NCBI GenBank assembly: GCA_947652115.1
Contig: OX393569.1
Span: forward strand, 6,047,066-6,111,065
Direction of reading: 5' to 3'
Length of the DNA: 64,000 nt
Source of the DNA: Blastomussa wellsi
Lineage: Eukaryota; Cnidaria; Anthozoa; Scleractinia; Plerogyridae
This document shows positions 31,255 through 41,397 of this stretch, one piece after another (the stretch's first letter is position 1; each line of letters starts with the position of its first letter). A program made the position numbers and the translations under genes. A model generated the notes under the pieces. It saw nothing but the letters and a program-made list of their open reading frames with translations, made no database searches and was not told the origin of the DNA.

Positions 31255-31990
31255 TTTCGAAGGTTCTTAAGCCCTAAACCAATTTAAAAACGCAGTTTGA
31301 TACCTCATTCAAATCCCAAACCTCAGAAATAGCACCCTATCCAAGTAAAAAACGAAAACTATGAAAGGTATGAACGAGCCAACCTTACTTCGTTCCTATA
31401 ACCTTAGCTTACCGCTTACACACTGCAATTTTATGCTGTGTTCACACTTGGTGCCCGAGCACTGGCACCAAAGTACCCAAGTACTGTCGAGTGCCGAGTA
31501 AAAGGTCTCGACCTTGCACTCGTGTCCGAATTCTGGCGTGGGTACTTGAAAAAAAGGTGTGTTCACATTGGTGCCTAGCTTATATTTTTAGAATCGTACT
31601 CGGGCACCGTACCCTAGCACCAGGTGTGAACAGTGCCTTTGCTTGCCCTTTATACTTGGTGCCCGGGCACTGGTACCAAAGTACCCAAGTACTGTCGAGT
31701 GCCGAGTAAAATGTCTCGACCTTGCACTCGGGCAAGGTGCCCGTGTCCGAATTCTGGCGTGGGTACTTGAAAAAAGGTGTGTTCACATTGGTGCCCGCAG
31801 CTTAGAATCGTACTCGGGCACCGTACCCTGGCACCAAGTGTGAACACCGCATAAGGCGATATAGATTTAAGTACCCTATCTAAGGATCACACCAGGAATA
31901 ATGCCAAAAAGGACAAAAATGATACCCTATTTAAAAACATAGAACCTTATTAAACATACCTTTTCCCGTGGCACATACCTATATAGCCCA
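31255..31990 (+). repeat. Interspersed repeat with ACCCTATTTAA motifs, copy 2, interrupted
   Basis: Left part 31255-31435 and right part 31853-31990 match 21110-21480 in order; the MITE pair at 31436-31852 splits them. Confidence 0.75.
31436..31852. mobile_element. Tandem pair of MITE units inserted in an older repeat
   Basis: Two units of about 205 bases run head to tail; each starts with CTTGGTGCCCGGGCACTGG (or GAGCACTGG) and contains AAGTACCCAAGTACTGTCG and CGAATTCTGGCGTGGGTACT. The outermost ends GTGTTCACACTTGG and CCAAGTGTGAACAC are inverted copies. Confidence 0.8.
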
Positions 31991-32969
31991 TATATACATC
32001 TTATTAACCAAGCGCGAGGGCCGCACTGGAAGAATATCGGCCCGAGGTCTTGACAATACGGACGTAGCGCAGCAGTACTTTAGTTGTGTAATAAATGGGA
32101 GTACCCACCCTCAGGGATGAAACGTAAAAACTCAAGAACAATATCATAATTATTTGTCCGAGTAAATTAAAAAAAGTTCATATAAGAACAATATCTATAA
32201 GGTGTCTGTTCTCGTTTAAATGACTAGGATTTTGGAAGCTTGATATCATCTGAATATCCAACGAAACTTTTGGAATAATTGTATCAAACCCACCAAAGAG
32301 GCAGGTGTTTTAGTTTCCTCGGAGGCCAAAGTAACAGTGATCGAAGAATGTTGCGCCGTTCCGTCAAGATCTAGAATAGAGCTAAAAACTTGTTGATTTC
32401 TTCTAAAACTGATGTTTGAAAAAAACCATGAATAGTATTCCCTTGATGACAGTTTTTAATCATAACTATTCCTTTTTCAAAAATTTTGACATGGCATCCT
32501 TTTATAATGGATCATGTAGAAATAAATATTTTTAAATGCAAGGGAACCTCAAAATAACAGTGTTCTAAATTAGGAAACATAAAAATACGATTGGACATAA
32601 AAAAGATTGAGACGGATTGTGAAGGCGAACTTGAATTGCATAGGCAATAATTACACGGAATACGTGAAAATTAGCGACAATAGCGTGTTCATAAAATTAT
32701 CATCTAATAATTCCTTGGTGCAATATCAACGCATTGTCAAGCAGACATTGTGGTGGCAAGATACAGTACAGAAAATCATGGTGTACTGCCAATTTCTCCT
32801 AACATACATTACAAAAGATGTATGCTATTAACTATAGAGAATTTAGGTTTGAACTATGGAATACGGCATACACGCACGCGAGATAATCTGGCTTAATCCA
32901 CAACTAACTTATCTCCATGCTCAAATTTGAAAACCTTGCCAGTGCTTTACGGGAAACGTTTTCAGTTCA

Positions 32970-33033
32970 ATGTGGCTGTCCTTGTCTTGTTTGGTTGTGC
33001 TAGTCATATCGGCGGTTGTCGTTCACAGCAGCG
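32970..33033 (+). CDS. Gene D exon 1: signal peptide
   Basis: Twenty-one codons, MWLSLSCLVVLVISAVVVHS then S, ending phase 1 before GTGGGT. A strong hydrophobic core and a likely cleavage near VHSS. The donor is weaker than that of the other first exons. Confidence 0.65.
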
Positions 33034-35892
33034 GTGGGTATCTTAGTAACCGTTCATTTCGTTTTAATAATTTCGTACCAGTGGTGAATTTAGTTTGTTT
33101 AAAGAGGGTCAGAATGAAGTTGGCTGACAACCGAGCAAAACGACCAAACCTTTTAATCGATCAGGACCGAAATCGACCCTTTTACTGTTGGAGTACAAGA
33201 TATCACATTTTGAGGTTCAATTTTATCCTGGTTCATCATAATTTTCCTTTGTTTTACACTCATTTTCATACATCACCATAACCAAAAACAGAGGAAAATA
33301 TCTTTTTAATCAAGGACAACATTGAACTGCAACATACACTCCATGAAAATTACAGAACAGTGATTCCTATAAAGAATCATGAGCTGCGAAATATATCCTT
33401 TTAATTTCCAGCTGTTTTCCGGTTAGTTTCACTTCGAATGGCATGGAAAACGAGATTGCAATGCTGCTTAACTTACCCTACCTAAGCTGTCACGATAGTT
33501 CCATGGCCTGTATTTCTTAATAATGTTATCAACTTAATGTCGCGCTAACACTGCACTGTTAAGCAAAGATTTAGTTTCAATTATTCGACTGTTCAACTGA
33601 AGTACAAGTTTGCCAATTTTTTTGGGTTCATGGTGTGTATAACAGTCTATTTCAGTAATATATGACAAGGCTACTACCTTGCGTTGATATTGTTCAACAA
33701 AAGAAGAACATTAAAACGCTTCTGAGCACTTCATATATTGCACTGGATAGTTCCCCAATTTTCTCTTAACGCAATATTGGATGTTTTTAGCTCGATCTCA
33801 TTGTGAGTGTTTAACATTTTTGTAATTAAAATCCAGTTTTGAACATCGCGCCAGATACTGACGAGCAATTTATTTGGTTTTTACTGAACATTTGTTGACT
33901 TGAATGTTAAATGGTTAAATGTACGAACCACTTATTAATTTTAATTTAATACGCGTTGGCATATTTCACTACATTATTTTTCAGAGAATGTCGATATAAA
34001 CTTGTCGACCCAAAGAAATAAATTAAACAAATATTCTGTTCCCCCAAGCACGATGGCGTGGATGTTTAGCAAAGTGTTTTTTTACATAAAAATAATTAAG
34101 TAAAAAGTGTGGCATGCATGGTACAGTTAAAATAAACAGCCATTGTAAATCGGAATTAAACATTTTTCTGAAAGCAATACTGAACAGTTAGTCAAAACCA
34201 CAGTTAACTTCCAATAATTTGATAACAATATATATTTTTTCTAGACAGTTGCCAAGACCTTGAGGTCAAGAAATGTGCTATGTGGAAGTGGAGAGGACTG
34301 TGCAGGTCGCGTTTTCCCCGTGTACAGAGAATGATGCGGAAAATGTGCTTCGATTCCTGCAACTACTGCGGTAGGCTTTGCTCTTCACTCTCAAATCAAA
34401 AGATTATTTTGCAATATTTTTAGCCATTTTTCGAACGATACAACAGAGGGTGTTCACAGCCGAAGTTTCCATTTCCAGTTGGCTCAGAAAGCCCTTTCAG
34501 TTACGTAGCTCCTTTAAACCAATTCCATTTCAACAGTGGCGTTTCCCCCGGGCCCCTCTCCTAGATCCGCCACTGCTATTGAGCCGTGTTTTCGTGTGGT
34601 ACTGTTTACTATGCTGTACAAGGTAGTAAAAGCGAATAAAACCCCAGTGTATGACCATTCAAAGGAAATCTATTGCAGTACTTTCATGTGGTACTGTTTA
34701 TTATGCCATACACGGAGGTCCTAACTTGTAAGTCTGGATAAGTCTAACTAATTCTCGCACAAATTACCTTCTGTTTTTAGAGCCTCCATCACCTGAAGTG
34801 TGCTATAATAAAAACCACGAGAAGTCAAAATATGGTTGTTGCTGGGACGGGATTACTACTGCCACCGGTCCTGACGGAGAAGGATGCCCTGGTAACTAGT
34901 TTATGGAAGCGCTAACTATACTTATGCCTTTAACAACTTATCTATGCATGAACATCTTTCGAAATGATAATCAACAAAGTTAATGAGACAATCCTGAAGA
35001 GGTACAGTCGAACTTCCCATAAGCAGACACCCCTTCGGCTAAGCAAACAGCTGGTCATGCAGACACTTAATTTGTCACGGTAACAGTCACATACAAACGC
35101 TACATTTTTAACATCCCACATGAAATAATTTTAACATCCCTCGAAATAATAATCAACAAAGTTAATGAGACATTCCTGAAGGGGTACAGTCGAACTTCCC
35201 ATAAGCAAACATTCCTTCGGCTAAGCAAAGAGCTGGTCATGCAGACAGTCAAATACAAACGCTACATTTTTAATTTCCCACATGAGGAAACCTCTGGTGC
35301 CGGCATGGGTGTCCACTTAATGGATCGAGGTTCCACAATACTGACTATACTTATAATCCTAAATGGAACAAAGTTAAGGTGGACTCTAAAAGACGAGCAT
35401 GATGCGTTTCATATTCTTCAAACTGCGCGGCCATCTGTGGCGTATCATTTGGATCAATCACTGTTTCTAGGAAAACCCTAACCCACCCCATCCTTGACCA
35501 TGTTTCTGCACTATTCTTGGGTTGCACTGTCACACAATAGAAAAATAAATCGAAAACATTTTGTGGATGAAGTCAAGAAATTGCGATATTATAGAAGATA
35601 ATCAAAGAAGTCATCTCTCCAAGTTTTAGGTCTGTGCGTTATTCCAAACTTCAGATATTCGTCGAAATGTTGCGCCCAGTATGGAGCCGCCATGTTGGTG
35701 TACAACTTTGGTACGCCAATATGGAGGCTGGGAAATGCTGTAAACATCTGGAACTTACTTCGGTTATCTAAGCGACTGATTATCTGTACTGAACATACAA
35801 ACATTTACATTAACACTTTTCCTAATACTTTTACTTCTCAAATGGCTAAAAATCCCGAGATAATTATGTTTTTCGACAAACACGATCATAAG

Positions 35893-35924
<32 letters not shown>

Positions 35925-38629
35925 CAAAATGCGTTGGTTTCCAAACGAAGCATGCTATTGAGCTGAAAAATTGTAAACAGGTATAACATTGGCACCTCTT
36001 CTGCCTGGTGATGATAAAAACTTTGGTGGCTCTTTAAGTTTGGATTTTAGGATTTCATGACGTCACGTGCAAGCCAAGAATAGGCATGGGCTAGGGTTGG
36101 GGTGGGTGGGGGTTTTTCCAGGAACGATGTTTCGGTGAAAATCCTCACCAAGTCACAAGTCACTGAGAAACATGGGCTTGGGCATCACCTACACAAGAAG
36201 CACCTGGTAAGCTTCATAGTAAACAATGACTTTAAACTTTTGCTAATGTCAAGAGGGTTTCTATATTCCTTTCAGCCTGCGAAAACAAAAAGAAAAGAAG
36301 GTTTTGCTCCATGATGAGGGACCTGTGCTTTACTCGGAGCAACCATAAACTTCTCAGGGTGTACTGCCCCGAGACCTGCGGCTACTGTAAAAGTATGAAC
36401 AGCTAATTAACTAGTTAGCCGATATTAGAGCGGTTTTCACTTCAATGTAGATAGTGGTTGTTTACCATTTACCAAAAAATCCCGGAAATTCCGGATGGAA
36501 TGTAAATGGAAAGACTAATTTTGTCTCCCCGAACGGAAATTTTCTCGGGAAAACGGGATTTTTTGAAAGGTAGTCCAAAATTCCCAAACACAATTTCCGA
36601 ACGGAAAATGTGCTTACCATTTGCCATTCGCCACAAGCTCCAGGCCCTACGCCAATATGTCAAACTCGCCCTTGGCTTTCTCGGTAAGTTGGGTCTGTTT
36701 TGTAAATGAAACACGCCATTACCAAACGGAAATTTCCATTGGGGACTTTTGCTTTCCATTTGCACAAACCGCCGACCAACCGGTTTCCCCGTGTAAATGG
36801 TAAACAACCAGTAACTCTGTGTTTGCTTTGGTTTTAAATTACTTCGCTTAGTGATTGGTTTAAAAATCTCGTGCCACCATTTCAACCAATCAGGAGTAAA
36901 ACCAAAACCAATCCTGACTCGTGCGCGCACGTTTTCCGGCGCTTTGTGTCGGTTACGTGTAATTACTTAGAGTTTTGATTACATCACTGGATTGTCTCCG
37001 TCCTTTGTGATTGGCAATAGTGATTACTTCGGTTTTGAAACACTCAAATGAAACTCGCTCTAAGTAATTGACATTATTGTTCTTTGGTGCATTACTACAT
37101 TACGGTAATTTAGAGGGAAAAAAGGGAAATTAGTTGCAATTTAGAAACTGCACATTTTATTATGTGTTATTTCCAATGTGTACTTATTCATTTTGCTCCA
37201 CTATAAAGGAGCTACGTCACTGTTTGTGTCTTTTGAAATATTTAGCCTTTTTTTTTTCAAAATCGTAATTTGTAATCCGTCTCAATCTTCTCCATCCTTA
37301 ACCATCCTTGTTCCTTTTTGCTTTACTATCATGTCCTAGGTGTTTTTCTTCCTTATTTAACTATTAGTTTTAGGTTTCCTTCATTTCAAGGGGAATTTGG
37401 TTTGTCATAAAAATAATTAACAGCATCATGGCGGCTAAAACAGACATCCACGCTCCTCCTGTGGCATCTTCAGAACCATTTCCGTGTCTATCAATTTTAT
37501 TTGTTTTGCTTTCAGAGGCACCTCATCCTTGTAAGGACGATTCAGCAGTCTGCCAAAGTGAGTAAACCTTTTTTTTTCTGTACCAAATCACCAAAACATT
37601 TCATCAATTAAAGCTAAATACAACGACTTTCAATAAAAAGACTTTTCGCTTTGATGTTCGTTAGATGAATGTTTTTTTTCGAATTTAAACTTTATTTTAG
37701 ATGAATGTCATGATGTTATGCCGCAAGAGTTCTGCGAGCGTCGAAAATGGAAAGGGTACTGCACACAGGATGGGTGGAAAAACTATCTGCAGAAAAACTG
37801 CGCACGCACATGTGGTTTCTGTGGTAAGTGGAAGACTTTGAAACCATCCTTTAATTCTACAGTTCCTTCAATCCACAAAGGGTGCATTCCTTTGGGATGA
37901 TCTAGATCACGATCAGTGATTCGAGATCTATCGGAACACAGTGCATCAAAGGCGCCAGCGAATCCACTCTGAGAAAGGATTCTCCGGTTCCTTTGATGCA
38001 CCATGATCTGAGTGATCTCGGATCACTGATCCTGATCCGCATCACCCCAAAGGAACGCACCCAAATAAATTCTTACTAAGGGTTAGGTCCAATACCATGG
38101 ATGAGTCACGGGCAACCCGAATTTTTTTTGGCATGATTACAACAAAACGATTTACCCGGGTGTCCGGCTGTGTCTTTCCTTAATCACTGGATTTTAATCA
38201 AAGCAATTTCAAGTTGTAACTAGAATTCTATCAGTATCGGAGAGCGAATCTCCGGCTTAGACGATTTTCCTTTCGTTATACCAACATTTATTTATTTATA
38301 CCAGAAGTATAGCAAACAAAGTATGTTTCGTAAAGTATGTAACTGGTTGCTACTTAATTAACTAAATGTCCCCTTTTTCGTCTGCACTGTCTTTCTTATT
38401 TATTTTGTTGATTTCATTTTGCATGCTCAAACAAGGAGCCGATCAGTGTAGAGACATGACGTTAACTCGCGTGTGTTACGTCTGGAGAGCGAGAAACCGC
38501 TGTGAAAATGCAGGCGCGGCATGGAAGCGATTTATGAAAAAGAACTGCAAGTCTACTTGCGGATTTTGCAGTGTGGACAGGTTCGACAGGTTTAAAGAAA
38601 AGCAACTGATATATGCATATGGGGATTAA
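32970..38629 (+). CDS. Gene D: third multi-ShKT secreted protein with one YGCC cassette
   Basis: Seven exons join in frame: 32970-33033, 34245-34370, 34781-34891, 36276-36392, 37516-37557, 37701-37823, 38436-38629, giving 258 residues. Order: signal peptide (1-21), ShKT (22-63), YGCC (64-100), ShKT (101-139), two-cysteine linker (140-153), ShKT (154-194), ShKT with tail (195-258). It keeps the phase-1 exon rule and the ShKT-YGCC-ShKT order of genes A and B but is more diverged and has lost or never had a second YGCC cassette; a short linker stands in its place. No good TATA box lies within 150 bases of its ATG, so the promoter at 28152 may serve it. Two ends are possible: the stop at 38627 or the exon 39113-39156. 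Confidence 0.75.
34245..34370 (+). CDS. Gene D exon 2: ShKT domain 1
   Basis: Forty-two codons with SCQDLEVKKC and CFDSCNYC; six cysteines; acceptor TTTTTTCTAG, donor GTAGGC. Very basic between cysteines 3 and 4 (RSRFPRVQRMMRKM). Confidence 0.85.
34781..34891 (+). CDS. Gene D exon 3: YGCC cassette
   Basis: Thirty-seven codons with VCYNKNHEKSKYGCCWDG, TATGP and GC; four cysteines; acceptor TGTTTTTAG, donor GTAACT. The best match to the general pattern YGCCxDGxTxAxGP. Confidence 0.85.
34960..35285 (+). repeat. Tandem duplication of about 165 bases in gene D intron 3
   Basis: AATCAACAAAGTTAATGAGACA, GTACAGTCGAACTTCCCAT and GCTGGTCATGCAGACA appear twice in the same order, then CAAACGCTACATTTTTAA twice. 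Short internal gaps differ. Confidence 0.75.
36276..36392 (+). CDS. Gene D exon 4: ShKT domain 2
   Basis: Thirty-nine codons with ACENKKKRRFC at the start and CPETCGYCK at the end; six cysteines; acceptor CCTTTCAG, donor GTATGA. Dyad position reads K-L. Confidence 0.83.
36453..36812. mobile_element. Palindromic MITE in gene D intron 4
   Basis: GTGGTTGTTTACCATTTAC and GTAAATGGTAAACAACCA are inverted ends; ACGGAAATTT-type blocks recur inside in both directions. Confidence 0.8.
36822..37075. repeat. Repeat-like block with CTAAGTAATT and TGATTGG motifs
   Basis: TTAGTGATTGG, GTAATTACTTAGAG and CTCTAAGTAATTGAC appear in mirrored positions, suggesting a decayed palindromic element next to the MITE at 36453. 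Confidence 0.45.
37203..37425. mobile_element. MITE with TAAAGGAGCTACGTCAC end
   Basis: The left end is the inverted form of the right end of 15716-15870. It shares AATCCGTCTCAATCTT and CATCCTTGTTCCTTT with 63268-63466. It stops about 90 bases before the linker exon. Confidence 0.7.
37516..37557 (+). CDS. Gene D exon 5: two-cysteine linker
   Basis: Fourteen codons, KAPHPCKDDSAVCQ, between TGCTTTCAG and GTGAGT. Short but symmetrical phase 1, and it joins two ShKT exons in frame. The two cysteines could pair with each other. Confidence 0.6.
37701..37823 (+). CDS. Gene D exon 6: ShKT domain 3
   Basis: Forty-one codons with NECHDVMPQEFC and CARTCGFC; six cysteines; acceptor TTATTTTAG, donor GTAAGT. 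Dyad position N-Y. Confidence 0.87.
37878..38065. mobile_element. Palindromic MITE with GGGTGCATTCCTTTGGG ends
   Basis: The right end CCCAAAGGAACGCACCC mirrors the left; GATCAGTGATTCGAGATC and GATCTCGGATCACTGATC are inner mirrored arms. It begins 55 bases after the ShKT exon donor. Confidence 0.8.
38436..38629 (+). CDS. Gene D exon 7: ShKT domain 4 and C-terminal tail
   Basis: From an AACAAG acceptor the frame gives GADQCRDMTLTRVC, CKSTCGFC and a 19-residue tail with RFDRFKEK, stop TAA 38627. Six cysteines. The upstream sequence is also open to an ATG at 38366 and hydrophobic, so this may instead be a one-exon secreted peptide of 87 residues. Confidence 0.7.
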
Positions 38630-38823
38630 TGTAAAATGCTCTCATGCCTAAATGCACGCAACATGTACGCCAAAAAATTAATGACAGCTCTCAACATACG
38701 ACATTCGCACTGCGGTTAATGCAAATTTTCAATTACTACTTGGCATGCCAAGTATTGCGGCTTGGTCATCGCTCTGCTGTTTCCTTAACCGATAAACATT
38801 AAGCTGTAAAGCCCTTTATGGCC

Positions 38824-38829
38824 AATAAA
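38824..38829 (+). terminator. Polyadenylation signal of gene D
   Basis: AATAAA 195 bases after the stop at 38627-38629. Confidence 0.5.
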
Positions 38830-39112
38830 TACTACTTCGCTCTGTTTCCGCGGGTAACACTGAAATAGCAGTAACTGCTCGATTATATGTTGTAGCCCGG
38901 CTACTCATTTGATTTACAAGGAATGTATCAGCAGGCATTAATGTAACTGGTATGCACAGTAGAAGGCAATCCGTACTTTGTTAGAGTGCATTAATCGGTG
39001 AACGTGTTTAAAGAGTAAAAGCGTAAATCGGGTATAAGGATGAAGTTAGACGCTGCAGTAACCATGGATACCACTTATATAATTAAAGTATTTGCTTTTC
39101 CTTTTTTCCCAG

Positions 39113-39156
39113 GAGAAGGTGATCAAGGGATGGTCGCTAGGATGTTTCATAACTGA
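39113..39156 (+). CDS. Possible alternative last exon of gene D
   Basis: An excellent acceptor (TTTTCCTTTTTTCCCAG) is followed in phase 1 by EGDQGMVARMFHN and TGA. Joined to the exon ending at 37823 it would give a 208-residue form lacking ShKT 4. Confidence 0.35.
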
Positions 39157-39721
39157 GACGAAAGTCATGCTTACTCTGCCCTGTTTAATCGCTTCTGTAT
39201 AAGCCTGCGTATATTAATAATCATTAATGCTTAGTTTTATTAATTTGAGTGCATTGACTCTTGCTTTGGCCAAGGTTGATAGCGGCAGCCAATGGCGCCC
39301 TTTGTATATATGCTGACGTCCGAGCCCACTGCACGTATTAAAATATTGTAAAAAGGATTTGTGTGTTTTCCTCTCACTCGCGACACCTATTTATTTTCCA
39401 TTTGATCATGACCCTTGAATCAAATCGCTGTTACAATGTATTATAAGCATTGATTAAAGAACTTGTTTTATCTTGATTGCTTTTTGTTGTGCTGCATGAA
39501 AGTAAGAAAGATTTATTTTTTCCCCCAACCCCTTGTCGTTCAATGTTGAAAATTCGACATTGATATGGGGCAGAGGGGAGCTCTTAAACACTTTATACGT
39601 AGCTTTTTAAGCCAGATACATTGTTTAACAGATATCGTAACGAAAGCGTTTTTAAAAACATTCCCAACTCACGTCTGCTTTTCTCTGTGTGAAAGATGAT
39701 TAATTTGCAGCTCGGTGAACA

Positions 39722-40005
39722 CAAGATAAGAGGTCTGGGAGGTCATTGTTTCGAATCTTGTCCCAGTCGGGAACCAATCATTTCATCTTATGATTTTGTT
39801 AAGCTTGAAAGTTAAAGGTAATAAGCATGAGAAAATGCAACTTTTTGCAAAGTTTAAAAAAATTCTGTGGAGTGGGTTCAGAGCCACCTTAAATTTTCGA
39901 AAATTGAACACAAGATAAGAGGTCTGGGAGGTAGTGGGTTCGAATCTTGTCCCAGCCTGGAACCCATAATTTCATCTTATCATTTTGTTAAGCTCTGGAA
40001 GATAA
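39722..40005 (+). repeat. Direct repeat pair of about 100 bases with tRNA-like B box
   Basis: Both copies (39718-39815 and 39905-40003) read GAACACAAGATAAGAGGTCTGGGAGGT, TTCGAATCTTGTCCCAG and TTTCATCTTAT. The second has GGTTCGAATC, a B-box match, so a decayed tRNA-related SINE is possible. Nothing else is recognised in 38830-41100. Confidence 0.6.
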
Positions 40006-41101
40006 AGTATTAACGTTTTCAGTCAGGCCGTCACTTTTGATCGTCGGGTGGCACGCTGGTTATCTTGGATAATTTTCGAGTAATGTAAGGGAAATGAAAA
40101 ACACGTGTCCACAGCCCAATTCCTTCCACCCTCTGCTCCTTGCCTCAAGCTCTGTCCTCTGCCCTCTACCTCATGCCCTTTGTCACACGCCCCTACCTTA
40201 GAACCCTGAGAAGATTTAGCCTTCTCTCTTCTTATCTTGCACGCCAGGTCAATCAGATGACGACTCTGCACGACAGTTACGATCGAATCGCGAATAAGGG
40301 GACGACACAGTCTCCCTAAAAGAAAACAGTATAAATTGGTAATTATATATCGGGTCGAACAAAAATTAACCATGTTAAGACTTGTGATATTCTTTAATCT
40401 CTTTTGTATTTTCTCCCATTAGCTTATAAAATGACTTCCTGTTTTATCTGTTTTAATAACTCGTAGAAGGAGACCAGAGTTTCTTTAAACAACCTGCACC
40501 GAACAAAAGTTCAAAAAGGGGCCCTAACCGTTTGGGCATTTGCTAGTGTAAATTGACAAAAAAGGTCAAACCAGTGCCCGAGGGGGGGGGGTTCCCTTGG
40601 GGTTGGATTGACTGACACATTAGCTGCTACCTTGTACATATCTCTCTCAATTATTAACCTTAAAAAGATTTGCTCGTATTTTCTATATCCCCACAAAAGA
40701 AATGCTGGAACACTACAACCCATGTTTACATCTATGATAAAATGGAAATATTTGTAATCCGGAATCCAAAACACTCTTGGATTCCTTTACATGAGGCGAC
40801 ACTGACGAGAACGTATCGACCACCCGGTGACCAGAATTGAATTCATGTACACATCGACATAAATTTGTAACTCCAATTTCGTTATCGATTTGTCCTGGCT
40901 CTTAGGCTAAGGTCAAACGCCGAACTTCATATGAGCCGAAACTAATGAATTTAATGAGCAAAAGCTACTGTGTTTGTTAAAGCGAACAACCTTGTAAATG
41001 TTCATACTCACCTTTTTCGATCTTCAATGAAATAAATTGCTTCGGTGAATCCATTGATTGATGAATAGCCAAGTGTATGAAACTTACGGCTACGTCCATT
41101 T

Positions 41102-41204
41102 ATGAATATCATTTCAGTAAAGTCCTTTGTGTTCGTGATTATCGCTCGAGCCTTCGCTTTCAATTCTGCCGAGAAACTGATGAAGTCCACCGATGTCAAA
41201 CAAG
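41102..41204 (+). CDS. Orphan signal-peptide-like exon cut off by retroelements
   Basis: Thirty-four codons from ATG, with hydrophobic SFVFVIIARAFAF and then NSAEKLMKSTDVKQ, end phase 1 at a GTGATG donor. The same phase as the other four first exons suggests the head of a further paralogue. About 190 bases downstream the retroelement nest begins, and no ShKT exon follows in the window. Confidence 0.4.
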
Positions 41205-41397
41205 GTGATGCTTTTAATAAAATTGGGTGGATTTTTGTTGTGCAAAATTCGTCTTTTCATCCTCTATGCCAGATGACGTTCAACCAGAGCTTTTTCACTG
41301 GTCCTATAAAGAATATAACAATGGAAATTATCAGAATCTCCGTGAATTGTTTCAAATACATTGCAAAACAAGCGGGCAAAATAATCTCACTGTGCTG

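Noticed and set aside
31491..31847. Several overlapping open frames of 65-72 codons
   Set aside because: They lie within the MITE dimer and repeat with its units on both strands.
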